Origin: Deltaproteobacteria bacterium
Lineage (GTDB): Bacteria; Desulfobacterota; Deferrimicrobia; Deferrimicrobiales; Deferrimicrobiaceae
Direction: 5' to 3'
Length of the DNA: 9,256 bases
NCBI GenBank assembly: GCA_017889845.1
Contig: JAGGAJ010000069.1
Coordinates: 1 to 9,256, forward strand
A program made the translations under genes and the position numbers. Below, piece after piece: positions 1 through 7,307 of the stretch (position 1 is the first letter of the stretch; the number at the start of each line of letters is the position of its first letter). The notes beneath the pieces are model-generated. The model was not told where the DNA came from, searched no databases, and saw only the letters and a list, made by a program, of their open reading frames with translations.

Positions 1-329
1 TGGTACGCCAGGGTGGCGTCGCAGAACCGGTCGCACAGCACCGCCCGTCCGGCGGAGAGGGCGGGGAGGATGAAGGCGCGCACGTGCTGGGCCCGGGCCG
101 CCTCGTACAGGAGCAGTTCTGTTTCGGGGGACACCTCCTCCTCGCGGGGGGAGAGGAGGAGGTTGCGGATCTCGTCGGCCAGCGGGGTCCCGCCGGGCTC
201 GCGGGTGACGAGGTGGGGAACGCCCTTCGCGGCGAGGTCCGACGACAGGTGCCGGATCTGGGTGGTCTTCCCGGAGCCTTCAACCCCTTCGAACGTAACG
301 AAAGGGGCGTGCTGGCGGGGAAGACTCAT
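1..329 (-). CDS. tmk: Thymidylate kinase, N-terminal part (runs off left edge)
   Basis: This gene phosphorylates dTMP to dTDP with ATP in the cytoplasm, a required step of dTTP synthesis. The visible 109 residues, read on the minus strand from ATG at 329-327, contain the P-loop GVEGSGKT (residues 15-22), the family signature REPGGT (43-48), the LLLYEAARAQH segment (72-82) and the DR motif (100-101) followed by CDATLAY. This order and spacing are those of bacterial Tmk. The family is usually about 200-215 residues, so roughly half is visible; the rest lies beyond base 1. An AGGA about five bases before the ATG can serve as ribosome binding site. It lies 91 bases downstream of nrdJ on the same strand with no clear intrinsic terminator between them, so cotranscription is plausible. 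The assignment is secure; only the missing C-terminus (LID region) is unseen. Confidence 0.94.
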   Translation of the reverse strand, partial: MSLPRQHAPFVTFEGVEGSGKTTQIRHLSSDLAAKGVPHLVTREPGGTPLADEIRNLLLSPREEEVSPETELLLYEAARAQHVRAFILPALSAGRAVLCDRFCDATLAY

Positions 330-350
330 CCCCGTCCTCTCGGTGCTGGC

Positions 351-398
351 GGGGGACACTCTTTCCCTTCGTCCCCCAACCGATCAAGAATGTCCCCC
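351..398 (-). other. Competing inverted repeats between nrdJ and tmk
   Basis: In the nrdJ-tmk gap, as read on the minus strand, GGGGGACA (398-391) and GGGGGAC (377-371) are two copies of the same arm. Both are complementary to UGUCCCCC (358-351), which lies just before the tmk ribosome binding site. The nearer pair makes a 7-bp all-match stem with a 13-base loop; the farther pair makes 8 bp with a 32-base loop. Only one can form at a time. No U-tract follows, so this is not an ordinary intrinsic terminator. It could be an mRNA-processing or stability element, or chance in G-rich DNA; no function is claimed. Confidence 0.35.
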
Positions 399-420
399 TG
401 AAAGGTGAACCCGGGTCGGG

Positions 421-2856
421 CTAGCACTCCGAGAAGCCGCAGGAGCGGCACTTCAGGCACCCCTCCTGCCGCTCGACCTGGCTGCCGCAGTCGGGGCACG
501 CGCCCCGGGCGATCTCCTCCTCGTCGCCGGGGAGGGTCGCCCGCTTCGCCGCCGTCTTCTCGTAAGCCACCGCGCCGGGCTTCGGGACGCCGGGGAACAT
601 GGCCTCGAAGTTCTCCAGGTACCACTCGATGGCCTTCGACACGGCGTCCGCGCACGAGAGGATCTTCCCCCCGTTGCCGCCCCAGGAGGGAAGGTGGCAC
701 GAGATCCCCTTGAGCTGCTTGATGATGTTCTCGGGCTGGACGCCGGAGCGCAGGGCGAGGGAAACCAGCCTCCCGATCGCCTCCGACTGGGACGCGGCGC
801 ATCCGCCCGCCTTCCCCATCTGGTTGAAGACCTCGAAGATCCCCTTCTCGTCGCGGTTGATCGTCACGTACAGCTTCCCGCAGCTGGTCTTGATCTCCTT
901 CGTCACGCCGATCAGGGTGTCCGGGCGCGGGCGCGGGGAGACGAACGGCGACGGCTCGGGCGGGGCGGCCGCGGGGCCGGGCCCCTCCTTCCGGTTCACC
1001 TCCCCGATGTTCAGGACCTGCTCCTCCCGGCTCTTGTCCCGGTAGACCGTGACACCCTTGCACCCGAGGCGGTAGGCGAGGACGAAGACCTTGCGGATGT
1101 CCTCCCGCGTCGCCTCCGCCGGGAAGTTCACCGTCTTGGAGACGGCGTTGTCCGTGAACTTCTGGAACGCCGCCTGCATCCGCAGGTGCGCCTCGGGGGA
1201 GATGTCGTGGGCCGTGACGTAGACCCGTTCCACGTCTTCGGGGATCCCCACGACGTGCCGGAGGGACCCCTTCTTCGAGATCTCCTTCATGAGTTCCGCG
1301 GAGTAGAGCCCCCGCCTGCGCATCTCCGCGTCGAAGAGGGGGTGCGCCTCCACGAGGTGGTCGTTGTCCATCACGTTGCGGATGAAGGAGAGCGCGAAGA
1401 TCGGCTCGATGCCGCTGGAGACGCCGGCGATGATGCTGATCGTCCCGGTGGGGGCGATGGTCGTCGTGGTGGCGTTCCGCCGGGGCACCCCGCCCCGCTC
1501 GGGGAAGACGCTGACCTCGTAGTTGGGGAAGGAGCCCCGTTCGCGGGCGAGGTTGCACGAGGCCGCCGCCGACTCCTCCTGTACGTAGCACATCACTTCC
1601 TGGCCCACCGCCAGCGCCTCGTCCGAGTCGTACGGGATCCCGAGGCGGATCAGCATGTCCGCGAACCCCATCACGCCCAGCCCGACCTTGCGGTTCCCCA
1701 TCGTCATCTGGCGGATCTCGTTGAGGGGGTAGTTGTTCATGTCGATCACGTTGTCGAGGAACCGGACGGAGGTGTGCACGACGGCCCGGAGCTTCTCGTA
1801 GTCGATCCGGGCGTGGCCGCCCTCCTCGGAGATCGCGTTCGCCAGGTTGATGGAGCCCAGGTTGCACGATTCGTATGGCAGCAGAGGCTGCTCCCCGCAC
1901 GGATTCGTGCTCTCGATTGCGCCGATCCGGGGCGTGGGGTTGTCCCGGTTGATCCGGTCGATGAAGATGATGCCCGGCTCGCCGTTCCGCCAGGAGGAGT
2001 CCACGATCCGCTCGAAAACATCCCGGGCCTTGAGGCGCGCCGTGACCTCCCGGGAGTGGGGGTTCACGAGGCTGTACTCCTCGTCGGCCTCCACCGCCTT
2101 CGTGAACTCCTCGGTCAGGGCGACGGAGATGTTGAAGTTGTTCAGCCGGTTCGTCTGGGCCTTGCAGGTGATGAAGTCGAGGATGTCGGGGTGGTCGACC
2201 CGCAGGATCCCCATGTTTGCGCCCCGGCGCGTGCCGCCCTGCTTGATCGTCTCGGTGGCGGCGTCGAAGACCGTCATGAAGGAGATCGGCCCGGAGGAGA
2301 TCCCCTTGGTGGATCGCACGACGTCGGCGTGGGGGCGCAGCCGGGAGAAGGAGAAGCCGGTGCCGCCGCCGCTTTTGTGGATCAGGGCGGTGTTCTTCAC
2401 CGCCTCGAAGATGGACTCCATCGAGTCGTCCACGGGGAGGACGAAGCACGCCGACAGCTGCTGCAGTTCCCGTCCGGCGTTCATCAGGGTGGGGGAGTTC
2501 GGGAGGAAATCCAGGCGCAGCATGAGGGCGTAGTACGTCTCCGCCCAGCGGAGCACCACCTCGGGGAGCGCGCCGTAATAGAGCCCCTCCGCCAGGGCGA
2601 TGTTGTACGCCACGCGCGCGACCATCTCCTCCGGGGTCTCCAGGGGGTCGCCCTTCATCCCCTTCCTCAGGTACCGGCGCTCGAGGACGGTCCGGGCGTT
2701 GTCCGATACCGGCATGGCGCCGTATTTCTCCCGCATCGCCCCCGCCCACGCCTTGGGCGGATGGTCCGGGAGACCCTTCCCCCCGCCGCGCGCGCGGCTT
2801 TCCTGCGAGGCCGGGGAGACAGGTGCGGGGGAAGGTGCGGGGACGTTCAGGTCCAT
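421..2856 (-). CDS. nrdJ: Adenosylcobalamin-dependent (class II) ribonucleotide reductase
   Basis: This 811-residue cytoplasmic enzyme reduces ribonucleotides to deoxyribonucleotides using a radical generated from adenosylcobalamin, so it works with or without oxygen. Visible catalytic features are the first redox cysteine in SACFVLP (C137), the NPCGE motif (318-322) with radical cysteine C320 flanked by N318 and E322, and the second redox cysteine C331 (ESCNLGSINL). The C320-C331 spacing of 11 matches Thermotoga NrdJ. PTGTIS lies at 469-474. A Pro-rich linker (about 621-645) leads to a TSCPD-type domain (about 650-755, TSCGKLYVTINRD). The end is a cysteine-rich zinc-ribbon-like tail (C787, C790, C800, C803, C806, C811) that probably supplies the shuttle thiols. 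No N-terminal ATP-cone is recognisable. The start at 2856 is preceded by GGAG (2868-2865) at 8-base spacing. Two NrdR-like boxes and a promoter lie upstream, and tmk follows downstream. Confidence 0.96.
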   Translation of the reverse strand: MDLNVPAPSPAPVSPASQESRARGGGKGLPDHPPKAWAGAMREKYGAMPVSDNARTVLERRYLRKGMKGDPLETPEEMVARVAYNIALAEGLYYGALPEVVLRWAETYYALMLRLDFLPNSPTLMNAGRELQQLSACFVLPVDDSMESIFEAVKNTALIHKSGGGTGFSFSRLRPHADVVRSTKGISSGPISFMTVFDAATETIKQGGTRRGANMGILRVDHPDILDFITCKAQTNRLNNFNISVALTEEFTKAVEADEEYSLVNPHSREVTARLKARDVFERIVDSSWRNGEPGIIFIDRINRDNPTPRIGAIESTNPCGEQPLLPYESCNLGSINLANAISEEGGHARIDYEKLRAVVHTSVRFLDNVIDMNNYPLNEIRQMTMGNRKVGLGVMGFADMLIRLGIPYDSDEALAVGQEVMCYVQEESAAASCNLARERGSFPNYEVSVFPERGGVPRRNATTTTIAPTGTISIIAGVSSGIEPIFALSFIRNVMDNDHLVEAHPLFDAEMRRRGLYSAELMKEISKKGSLRHVVGIPEDVERVYVTAHDISPEAHLRMQAAFQKFTDNAVSKTVNFPAEATREDIRKVFVLAYRLGCKGVTVYRDKSREEQVLNIGEVNRKEGPGPAAAPPEPSPFVSPRPRPDTLIGVTKEIKTSCGKLYVTINRDEKGIFEVFNQMGKAGGCAASQSEAIGRLVSLALRSGVQPENIIKQLKGISCHLPSWGGNGGKILSCADAVSKAIEWYLENFEAMFPGVPKPGAVAYEKTAAKRATLPGDEEEIARGACPDCGSQVERQEGCLKCRSCGFSEC

Positions 2857-2897
2857 TTGGCTGGCTCCAAGCTGGCTAGGGGGTTCGGTTCAACCGG

Positions 2898-2913
2898 ATA
2901 GCCTATGTTGTGG
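2898..2913 (-). promoter_or_regulatory. Proximal NrdR-box-like site of nrdJ
   Basis: The plus-strand sequence ATAGCCTATGTTGTGG matches the NrdR consensus aCACWATATATWGTGt at about 10 of 16 positions, best in its right half (TGTTGTG). It starts exactly 32 bases from the distal box, the three-helical-turn spacing typical of tandem NrdR boxes, and lies 42-57 bases upstream of the nrdJ start codon, just downstream of the predicted transcription start. Alone it would be weak; the phasing with the stronger box is the main support. Confidence 0.5.
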
Positions 2914-2929
2914 TCCCTTCGAAGTACGC

Positions 2930-2945
2930 ATACAAGATATTGTGC
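2930..2945 (-). promoter_or_regulatory. Distal NrdR-box-like site overlapping the nrdJ -10
   Basis: ATACAAGATATTGTGC (plus strand) matches the NrdR consensus aCACWATATATWGTGt at 13 of 16 positions, including AxATATTGTG on the right and ACA on the left. It covers the predicted -10 hexamer of the nrdJ promoter. NrdR is the ATP/dATP-sensing repressor of ribonucleotide reductase operons; binding here would block RNA polymerase. The nrdR gene itself is not in the window. Confidence 0.68.
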
Positions 2946-2962
2946 GGTCCGGGGGCTGTCAA
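2934..2962 (-). promoter_or_regulatory. Predicted sigma-70 promoter of nrdJ
   Basis: On the minus strand a perfect -35 hexamer TTGACA (2962-2957) is followed after 17 bases by TATCTT (2939-2934), which matches TATAAT at 4 of 6 positions. Transcription would begin near 2927, giving a leader of about 70 bases before nrdJ. The -10 lies inside the distal NrdR-like box, the classical geometry for repression. Confidence 0.62.
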
Positions 2963-3092
2963 GAAAAAGCGCCGGAATTTTTCGTTTCCTGCCAACCCCT
3001 TCCGGGAAAGGGTGTTTTCGACGAATAAAACGCCGGGTCCGCTTTGTGCTTCCGCAGGATGCCGGGGGGCGCCGGAGATCACATCCATTTTC

Positions 3093-3104
3093 GCGAATAT
3101 TCGC
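3093..3104. repeat. 12-bp perfect palindrome, possible operator
   Basis: GCGAATATTCGC is an uninterrupted 12-bp palindrome in the less GC-rich intergenic DNA, about 200 bases upstream of the cytochrome cluster start. It could be a dimeric regulator site, but I do not recognise it as a known box, and no regulator gene lies in the window to pair it with. Confidence 0.35.
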
Positions 3105-3212
3105 TTCCGGACGGACTCCCCTCGCACCTTCTTTATCCATGATACGCCCCGGGAACCCCGCGGAGAGGGGGATCCGGCAGTTCATTTTTTGCTTGATTCC
3201 CCCGGAGGTTTC

Positions 3213-3228
3213 ACTGTATGTATACAGT
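3213..3228. promoter_or_regulatory. 16-bp inverted repeat, candidate operator of the cytochrome cluster
   Basis: ACTGTATGTATACAGT consists of perfect 7-bp arms (ACTGTAT/ATACAGT) around a 2-base centre. It lies 68 bases before the chosen start of the first cytochrome gene and overlaps the possible alternative start ATG at 3218. This form is typical of dimeric repressor sites. The regulator is unknown. The half-sites CTGT and ACAG are six bases apart, not eight as in the enterobacterial LexA box. Confidence 0.45.
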
Positions 3229-3295
3229 CGACAACAAGCCGGGCAACTCCCCCGATTCTGCGACCGGAACCAGCGAAAACAAGGGGTGGGACACG

Positions 3296-5341
3296 ATGTC
3301 TATTCCGCGCAGGTGCATGTACGGACTCGTCGGTTCGTCGGTCTTCCTGGTCTTCACCCTCCTTGCGGCGGCTCCCGCCCGGGCGCTGGACAACGGTCAG
3401 TGCCTCGACTGCCACGGAGACTCCGGCATCCTTTCGTGGTCGCCCGGGGAGAAGGCATCCAACGTGAGCCCCGGGGGACCGAAGGCGGCCCCGGTCCCCT
3501 TCGGGAAGTTCCCCGGCATGTCCCTCCACGTGGACGCCGCGCGGTACAAGGCCTCCGTCCACACCGACCTCTCCTGCACCGACTGCCACGGGGACATCAA
3601 GGACCTTCCGCACACGGCACGCCTGAAGAAGGTGGACTGCACCGGCTGCCACTCCGAGGTGTCGGCGGCGTACGCGAAGAGCCGCCACGCGGTCACCCTC
3701 GACCGGAAGCCGGTGGTCAACGGCCCCGGCTGCGTGGATTGCCACGGCGCCCACGAGGTCCCGAAGCACACCCTCTCCACCTCCCCGGTCTACTACCGGA
3801 ACATCGCGGCCACCTGCGGGCGGTGCCACGCGAACCAGGACGTCCTCGCGCAGCGGAACGTGGGCATCCCGGGCGCGACCCGGATGTACGACAAGTCGAT
3901 CCACAACATCGCCATCGTCGAGAAGGGGCTGAACAAGTCCGCCAACTGCGCGGACTGCCACGGGGCCCACGACATGCGGGACCGCTCCGATCCCGCCTCC
4001 TCCATCAACAAGAAGAACCTTCCGGCCACCTGCGGGAAATGCCACTACGGCGTCTTCACCATCTACCGGGAGAGCGTGCACGGCGCGGCCCTCCAGCGGG
4101 GGCTCCCGGACGCCCCCAACTGCGCGGACTGCCACGGGGAGCATGACATCCGCCAGGCAGCCGACCCGGGCTCCCAGGTCTCCTTCGCCGCCGTGTCGGA
4201 GAGGACGTGCGCGTCCTGCCACGCGGCGGAGAAGCTGGCCGCCCGGTACGGCGTGTCGGTGGACAAGGTCAAGGGGTACGAGCAGAGCTTCCACGGCCTC
4301 TCGGCCCGCCTGGGGGACAAGACCGTGGCGAACTGCTCCTCCTGCCACGGCGTCCACGAGATCTTCAAGTCGTCGGACCCCCGCTCCACGATCCACCCGA
4401 ACAACCTGCCGGTCACCTGCGGGAAGTGCCACCCCGGGGCCACGGCGAACTTCGCCAGCGGGAACATCCACGTCGGCGCCGGCGGCACGGGCGGGGTGGT
4501 GAAGTACTGGGTGGAGCGGATCTACATCTGGCTGATCGTGGTGGTGATCGGCGGGATGCTCGCCCACAACGGCCTGGACTACTTCCGGAAGATGCAGGAG
4601 GTCTACCGGAAGCGGCGGGAGTGGGAGCACCCCGGCTACGAGCGGCTGAACCGCTCCGAGCGGATCCAGCACGTCCTGACCTTCACGACATTCATCCTCC
4701 TGGTGATCACCGGGTTCGCGCTGAAGTTCAAATGGTCGATCCCGATGGTCTCCGGCGAGGCCAACGTGGCGTTGCGCGCCTGGGGGCACCGCGTCGCCGC
4801 CATCCTGATGGTCGCCACCAGCTTCTACCACCTCATCTACGCCCTCTTCACCCCGCGGGGGCGCGGCCACATGTGGCACATGATGCCGCGCTGGAAGGAC
4901 GTGGAGGACATCCTCGGCACGCTCCGCTACTACTTCGGGCTCGCGGACCACAAGCCGAAGTTCGACCGCTTCAGCTACGTGGAGAAGGCGGAGTACCTCG
5001 CCTTGGTGTGGGGTACGATCGTCATGGCCGTGACCGGGTTCCTCCTCTGGTTCCAGGACGAGGCGCTGCGGCACATCCCCATGTGGGGGCTGGACGTGGC
5101 CACCATCGTCCACTACTACGAGGCGATCCTGGCCACCCTGGCCATCGTCGTCTGGCATTTCTACTACGTGTTCATGAATCCCGACTTCGCCCCCATGTCC
5201 TTTACCTGGATCGACGGGAAGCTCTCCCGGCACGACATGGAGCACGAGCACGCCATCGAGCTCGAGGAGATCGACGCGCTGGAGCGCAGCGGGAGGCCGC
5301 TGCCGCCCGACGTGACCCGGATCGCCACGGAGGAGGAATGA
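3296..5341 (+). CDS. Fused 11-haem cytochrome c / diheme cytochrome b (CbcL-like plan)
   Basis: This 681-residue inner-membrane protein probably passes electrons between menaquinol and periplasmic carriers. A signal peptide (1-30, ending APARA) is followed by a periplasmic domain with 11 CXXCH motifs, at C36, C94, C115, C146, C174, C218, C246, C276, C305, C347 and C375. SxH motifs (H89, H203, H262, H333) are likely distal haem ligands. A transmembrane anchor (about 404-427) and a basic loop (RKMQEVYRKRREW) follow, then a four-helix b domain (about 456-478, 497-519, 565-587, 600-627). Its conserved histidines are H459, H498, H512, H606 and H621. The YVEKAEY loop and the WIDGKLS tail recall FdnI/HyaC subunits. 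Geobacter CbcL shares this c-b fusion plan, but with a different haem count. I prefer ATG 3296 because it gives a normal signal peptide; ATG 3218 has a good GGAGG but adds 26 polar residues. The stop overlaps the next gene (ATGA). Confidence 0.9.
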   Translation: MSIPRRCMYGLVGSSVFLVFTLLAAAPARALDNGQCLDCHGDSGILSWSPGEKASNVSPGGPKAAPVPFGKFPGMSLHVDAARYKASVHTDLSCTDCHGDIKDLPHTARLKKVDCTGCHSEVSAAYAKSRHAVTLDRKPVVNGPGCVDCHGAHEVPKHTLSTSPVYYRNIAATCGRCHANQDVLAQRNVGIPGATRMYDKSIHNIAIVEKGLNKSANCADCHGAHDMRDRSDPASSINKKNLPATCGKCHYGVFTIYRESVHGAALQRGLPDAPNCADCHGEHDIRQAADPGSQVSFAAVSERTCASCHAAEKLAARYGVSVDKVKGYEQSFHGLSARLGDKTVANCSSCHGVHEIFKSSDPRSTIHPNNLPVTCGKCHPGATANFASGNIHVGAGGTGGVVKYWVERIYIWLIVVVIGGMLAHNGLDYFRKMQEVYRKRREWEHPGYERLNRSERIQHVLTFTTFILLVITGFALKFKWSIPMVSGEANVALRAWGHRVAAILMVATSFYHLIYALFTPRGRGHMWHMMPRWKDVEDILGTLRYYFGLADHKPKFDRFSYVEKAEYLALVWGTIVMAVTGFLLWFQDEALRHIPMWGLDVATIVHYYEAILATLAIVVWHFYYVFMNPDFAPMSFTWIDGKLSRHDMEHEHAIELEEIDALERSGRPLPPDVTRIATEEE

Positions 5342-6615
5342 ACAGGATGAGACGCCACCACCTGGCCGCGGCCGTCATCGCCGCCGCGGTGCTCTTCGCA
5401 GCCGGGAACGCCCTGGCGGCCACTCCCGGCGTCGGCGAGTGCATGGACTGCCACGGGGACAAGACGATCGAGAAGTCCCTGCCCGACGGGAAGACGCTGT
5501 CGCTCTACGTGGATCTCCAGGAGTACCGGCAGTCCGTGCACGGGGGGACCTCCTGCGTCACCTGCCACGCGGACGCGAAAGCCCCGCACGACAAGCTCGG
5601 GAAGGTGAGCTGCAGCAAGTGCCACGGCGACGCAGAGAAGTCGTACGCCGGCAGCGCCCACGGGAAGAAGCTGCGGACGAAGGAGGCCTCGGGCGTCCCG
5701 GGGTGCGACGGGTGCCACGGCCGGCACGACATCCGCAAGGTGAAGGACCCCGCCTCCCGCGTGTTCCGTCTGAACATCGTGGCGACGTGCCTCGCGTGCC
5801 ACAAGGACCGCGCCCTCGAGGCCCGCTACCACCACCTGCCGGACCAGAAGCTCATCGCGGCGTACGAGCAGAGCGTCCACGGGCTGGCGTCGAAGAAGGC
5901 GGGGCTCACGGGGAGCGCGGTCTGCTCCGACTGCCACGGGAACCACGGCATACTCCCCGCGGACGAGCCCAAGTCCGCCACCCACCGGCAGAACATCCCG
6001 ACGATGTGCGGGAAATGCCACGCCGGGATCCTCGAGCAGTACGAGAAGAGCGTCCACGGGAAGGGGATGCGCGGCGGAATCGCCGACTCCCCGGTGTGCA
6101 CGGACTGCCACGGGGAACACACGATCGTCCGAGCCAGCGATCCGTCCTCCCCGGTGAACCTCCGGAACATCCCGAGGACGTGCTCCGGGTGCCACGAGAA
6201 GGAGGGGATCACCAGCCGGTACGCCCTCCCGAAGAAGCGGTTCTCCTCCTACATGGACACCTTCCACGGGATCGCCGTGGAGTACGGGATGACGAAGGCG
6301 GCCAACTGCGCCTCCTGCCACGGGGTGCACGACATCCTGCCATCCTCCGACCCCGCCTCCTCGGTGAACAGGGCCAACCTGCAGAAAACGTGCGGCAAGT
6401 GCCACCCCAACGCCAGCCCCAACTTCGCGAAGGGGGTGGTGCACGTCGAGGTCTCCCCGAAGAAGGCGATGGGGGTGTTCGCGGTGCGGTTGTTCTACAC
6501 CATCTTCATCTCCGCCCTGGTGATCCTGTTCGTCCTCCACGTCGGGCTGGAGCTGTACGGCCGGTGGACGAGGAGGCGCGCAGGCGCGCAGAGCGGGAAG
6601 GAGGGGAAGCCATGA
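5338..6615 (+). CDS. Membrane-anchored 11-haem cytochrome c
   Basis: This 425-residue periplasmic electron-transfer protein has a signal peptide (1-27, ending NALA), 11 CXXCH motifs and a single C-terminal transmembrane helix (about 380-405). The motifs are at C35, C73, C92, C123, C151, C196, C224, C254, C282, C324 and C352. It is a paralogue of the c part of the preceding fused protein, with the same haem order and spacing and a shared end (NCASCHGVHDI, then TCGKCHPNASPNFAKG). SVHG/TFHG histidines (H68, H181, H240, H310) are likely distal ligands. The anchor carries H401 in HVGLELYG, conserved in the sister proteins. It presumably docks to the cytochrome b encoded next. The start at 5338 overlaps the upstream stop as ATGA; ATG 5347 is equally reasonable, since it has AGGAGG (5331-5336) ten bases ahead and begins MRR like the third paralogue. 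No substrate-specific catalytic motif is seen. Confidence 0.9.
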   Translation: MNRMRRHHLAAAVIAAAVLFAAGNALAATPGVGECMDCHGDKTIEKSLPDGKTLSLYVDLQEYRQSVHGGTSCVTCHADAKAPHDKLGKVSCSKCHGDAEKSYAGSAHGKKLRTKEASGVPGCDGCHGRHDIRKVKDPASRVFRLNIVATCLACHKDRALEARYHHLPDQKLIAAYEQSVHGLASKKAGLTGSAVCSDCHGNHGILPADEPKSATHRQNIPTMCGKCHAGILEQYEKSVHGKGMRGGIADSPVCTDCHGEHTIVRASDPSSPVNLRNIPRTCSGCHEKEGITSRYALPKKRFSSYMDTFHGIAVEYGMTKAANCASCHGVHDILPSSDPASSVNRANLQKTCGKCHPNASPNFAKGVVHVEVSPKKAMGVFAVRLFYTIFISALVILFVLHVGLELYGRWTRRRAGAQSGKEGKP

Positions 6616-7307
6616 GCCGGGCCGATCTCGCCTCCGGGCAGGTGATCCGGATGTCGCTCCTCTTCCGGGTGCAGCACCTCGTCCTGACCGTGCTGCTGCT
6701 GATCCTCGCGGTTACGGGGTTCTCCCTGATGTATCACGACAACGCGCTGGCGCAGGCGATCATCCGCCTGGAGGGGGGGGTCCACAACCGGGGGATCGTC
6801 CACCGGATCGCCGCGGTCCTCCTGATGGCGAACGTCGCGCACCACCTGTTCTACATGCTCCTCTCCCGGGAGGGGAAGCGGGAGTTCCAGGACCTGATCA
6901 TCGGACGGAGGGACATCGACGACTTCCTGCAGTCCCTCCGGTACAACATCGGGGCGGCCGCCGAGTACCCCCTCTTCGGGAAATACGGGTACAAGGAGAA
7001 GTTCCAGTACTGGGGCGCGTCGGTCGGGACGGTCCTCATCTCCATCACGGGCTTCATGCTCTGGGCGGAGGAGTTCTCCATGCGCCTCTTCCCGAAGTTC
7101 GTGCTGGACCTGGCGCTGGTCGTCCACGGGTACCAGGGGCTCCTCGCCTTCGTGATTCTCTTCTTCTGGCACCTGTACAACGTGCACCTGCACCCGTCCG
7201 TCTTCCCCATGAACCCCTCGTGGATCACGGGGAAAGTCTCGGCGGAGTGGCTGCGGCGGGAGCACCCGCTGGAATACGAAAAACTGAAAGAGGAAGGGCT
7301 TTTATGA
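6612..7307 (+). CDS. Diheme cytochrome b, quinone-interacting membrane subunit
   Basis: This 231-residue integral membrane protein has four predicted helices (about 17-39, 63-83, 133-151, 166-190) and is homologous to the b domain of the fused protein upstream. Conserved histidines are H22 (VQH), H64 and H78 (HR-x12-HLFY), H172 and H187 (WHLY). Two b haems are the likely complement. The YKEKFQYW loop and the WITGKVSAEWLRREHPLEYEKL-like tail (residues 204-225) resemble the FdnI/hydrogenase cytochrome b family. It probably oxidises or reduces menaquinone and exchanges electrons with the 11-haem cytochrome encoded immediately upstream. The ribosome site AGGAGG (6599-6604) sits seven bases before the start, which overlaps the upstream stop as ATGA; the gene ends in another ATGA overlap. 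Function in a complex is inferred from the fusion seen in the first gene of the cluster. Confidence 0.9.
   Translation: MSRADLASGQVIRMSLLFRVQHLVLTVLLLILAVTGFSLMYHDNALAQAIIRLEGGVHNRGIVHRIAAVLLMANVAHHLFYMLLSREGKREFQDLIIGRRDIDDFLQSLRYNIGAAAEYPLFGKYGYKEKFQYWGASVGTVLISITGFMLWAEEFSMRLFPKFVLDLALVVHGYQGLLAFVILFFWHLYNVHLHPSVFPMNPSWITGKVSAEWLRREHPLEYEKLKEEGLL

Larger units (their letters stand above)
2857..3295. other. Divergent intergenic region between nrdJ and the cytochrome cluster
   Basis: This 439-base gene-free stretch is visibly less GC-rich than its flanks. The nrdJ-proximal part (2857-2962) holds a minus-strand promoter and two NrdR-like boxes. The cytochrome-proximal part contains a 12-bp perfect palindrome (3093-3104) and a 16-bp inverted repeat (3213-3228). 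I could not identify a convincing plus-strand promoter. TTGATT at 3193-3198 is a passable -35, but the best hexamer at an allowed distance (TATGTA, 3217-3222) is poor. No tRNA, riboswitch core or conserved small gene is seen. Confidence 0.7.

Noticed and set aside
326..2749. Long open frame of about 807 codons on the minus strand in another frame of nrdJ, and a 735-codon frame on the plus strand across 694-2901
   Set aside because: Both are shadows caused by G/C-ending codons. Their products are low-complexity R/G/P/A- or D/V/H-rich strings with no family motifs, while the nrdJ frame has every catalytic motif.
2857..2962. Cobalamin riboswitch ahead of the B12-dependent reductase
   Set aside because: The predicted leader is only about 70 bases, too short for the usual aptamer of about 200 bases, and I see no convincing B12 box. 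The AGCCAGC-like repeats near 2860-2877 are too short to support it.
2997..3018. Intrinsic terminator (CCCTT-loop-AAGGG followed by TGTTTT)
   Set aside because: The stem is only five pairs with a short T run, and no plus-strand gene ends here.
2847..3185. 112-codon minus-strand frame across the divergent region
   Set aside because: It overlaps the nrdJ start and runs through the nrdJ promoter and NrdR-like boxes. It has no recognisable domain and no coding-like codon bias.
3176..3192. Sigma-54 promoter (GG...GC) ahead of the cytochrome cluster
   Set aside because: The GG to GC distance is 15 bases instead of the required 12, and the TGGCAC context is absent.
3213..3228. LexA (SOS) box
   Set aside because: The half-sites CTGT and ACAG are separated by six bases, whereas the enterobacterial box needs eight, and the downstream genes are not SOS-type.
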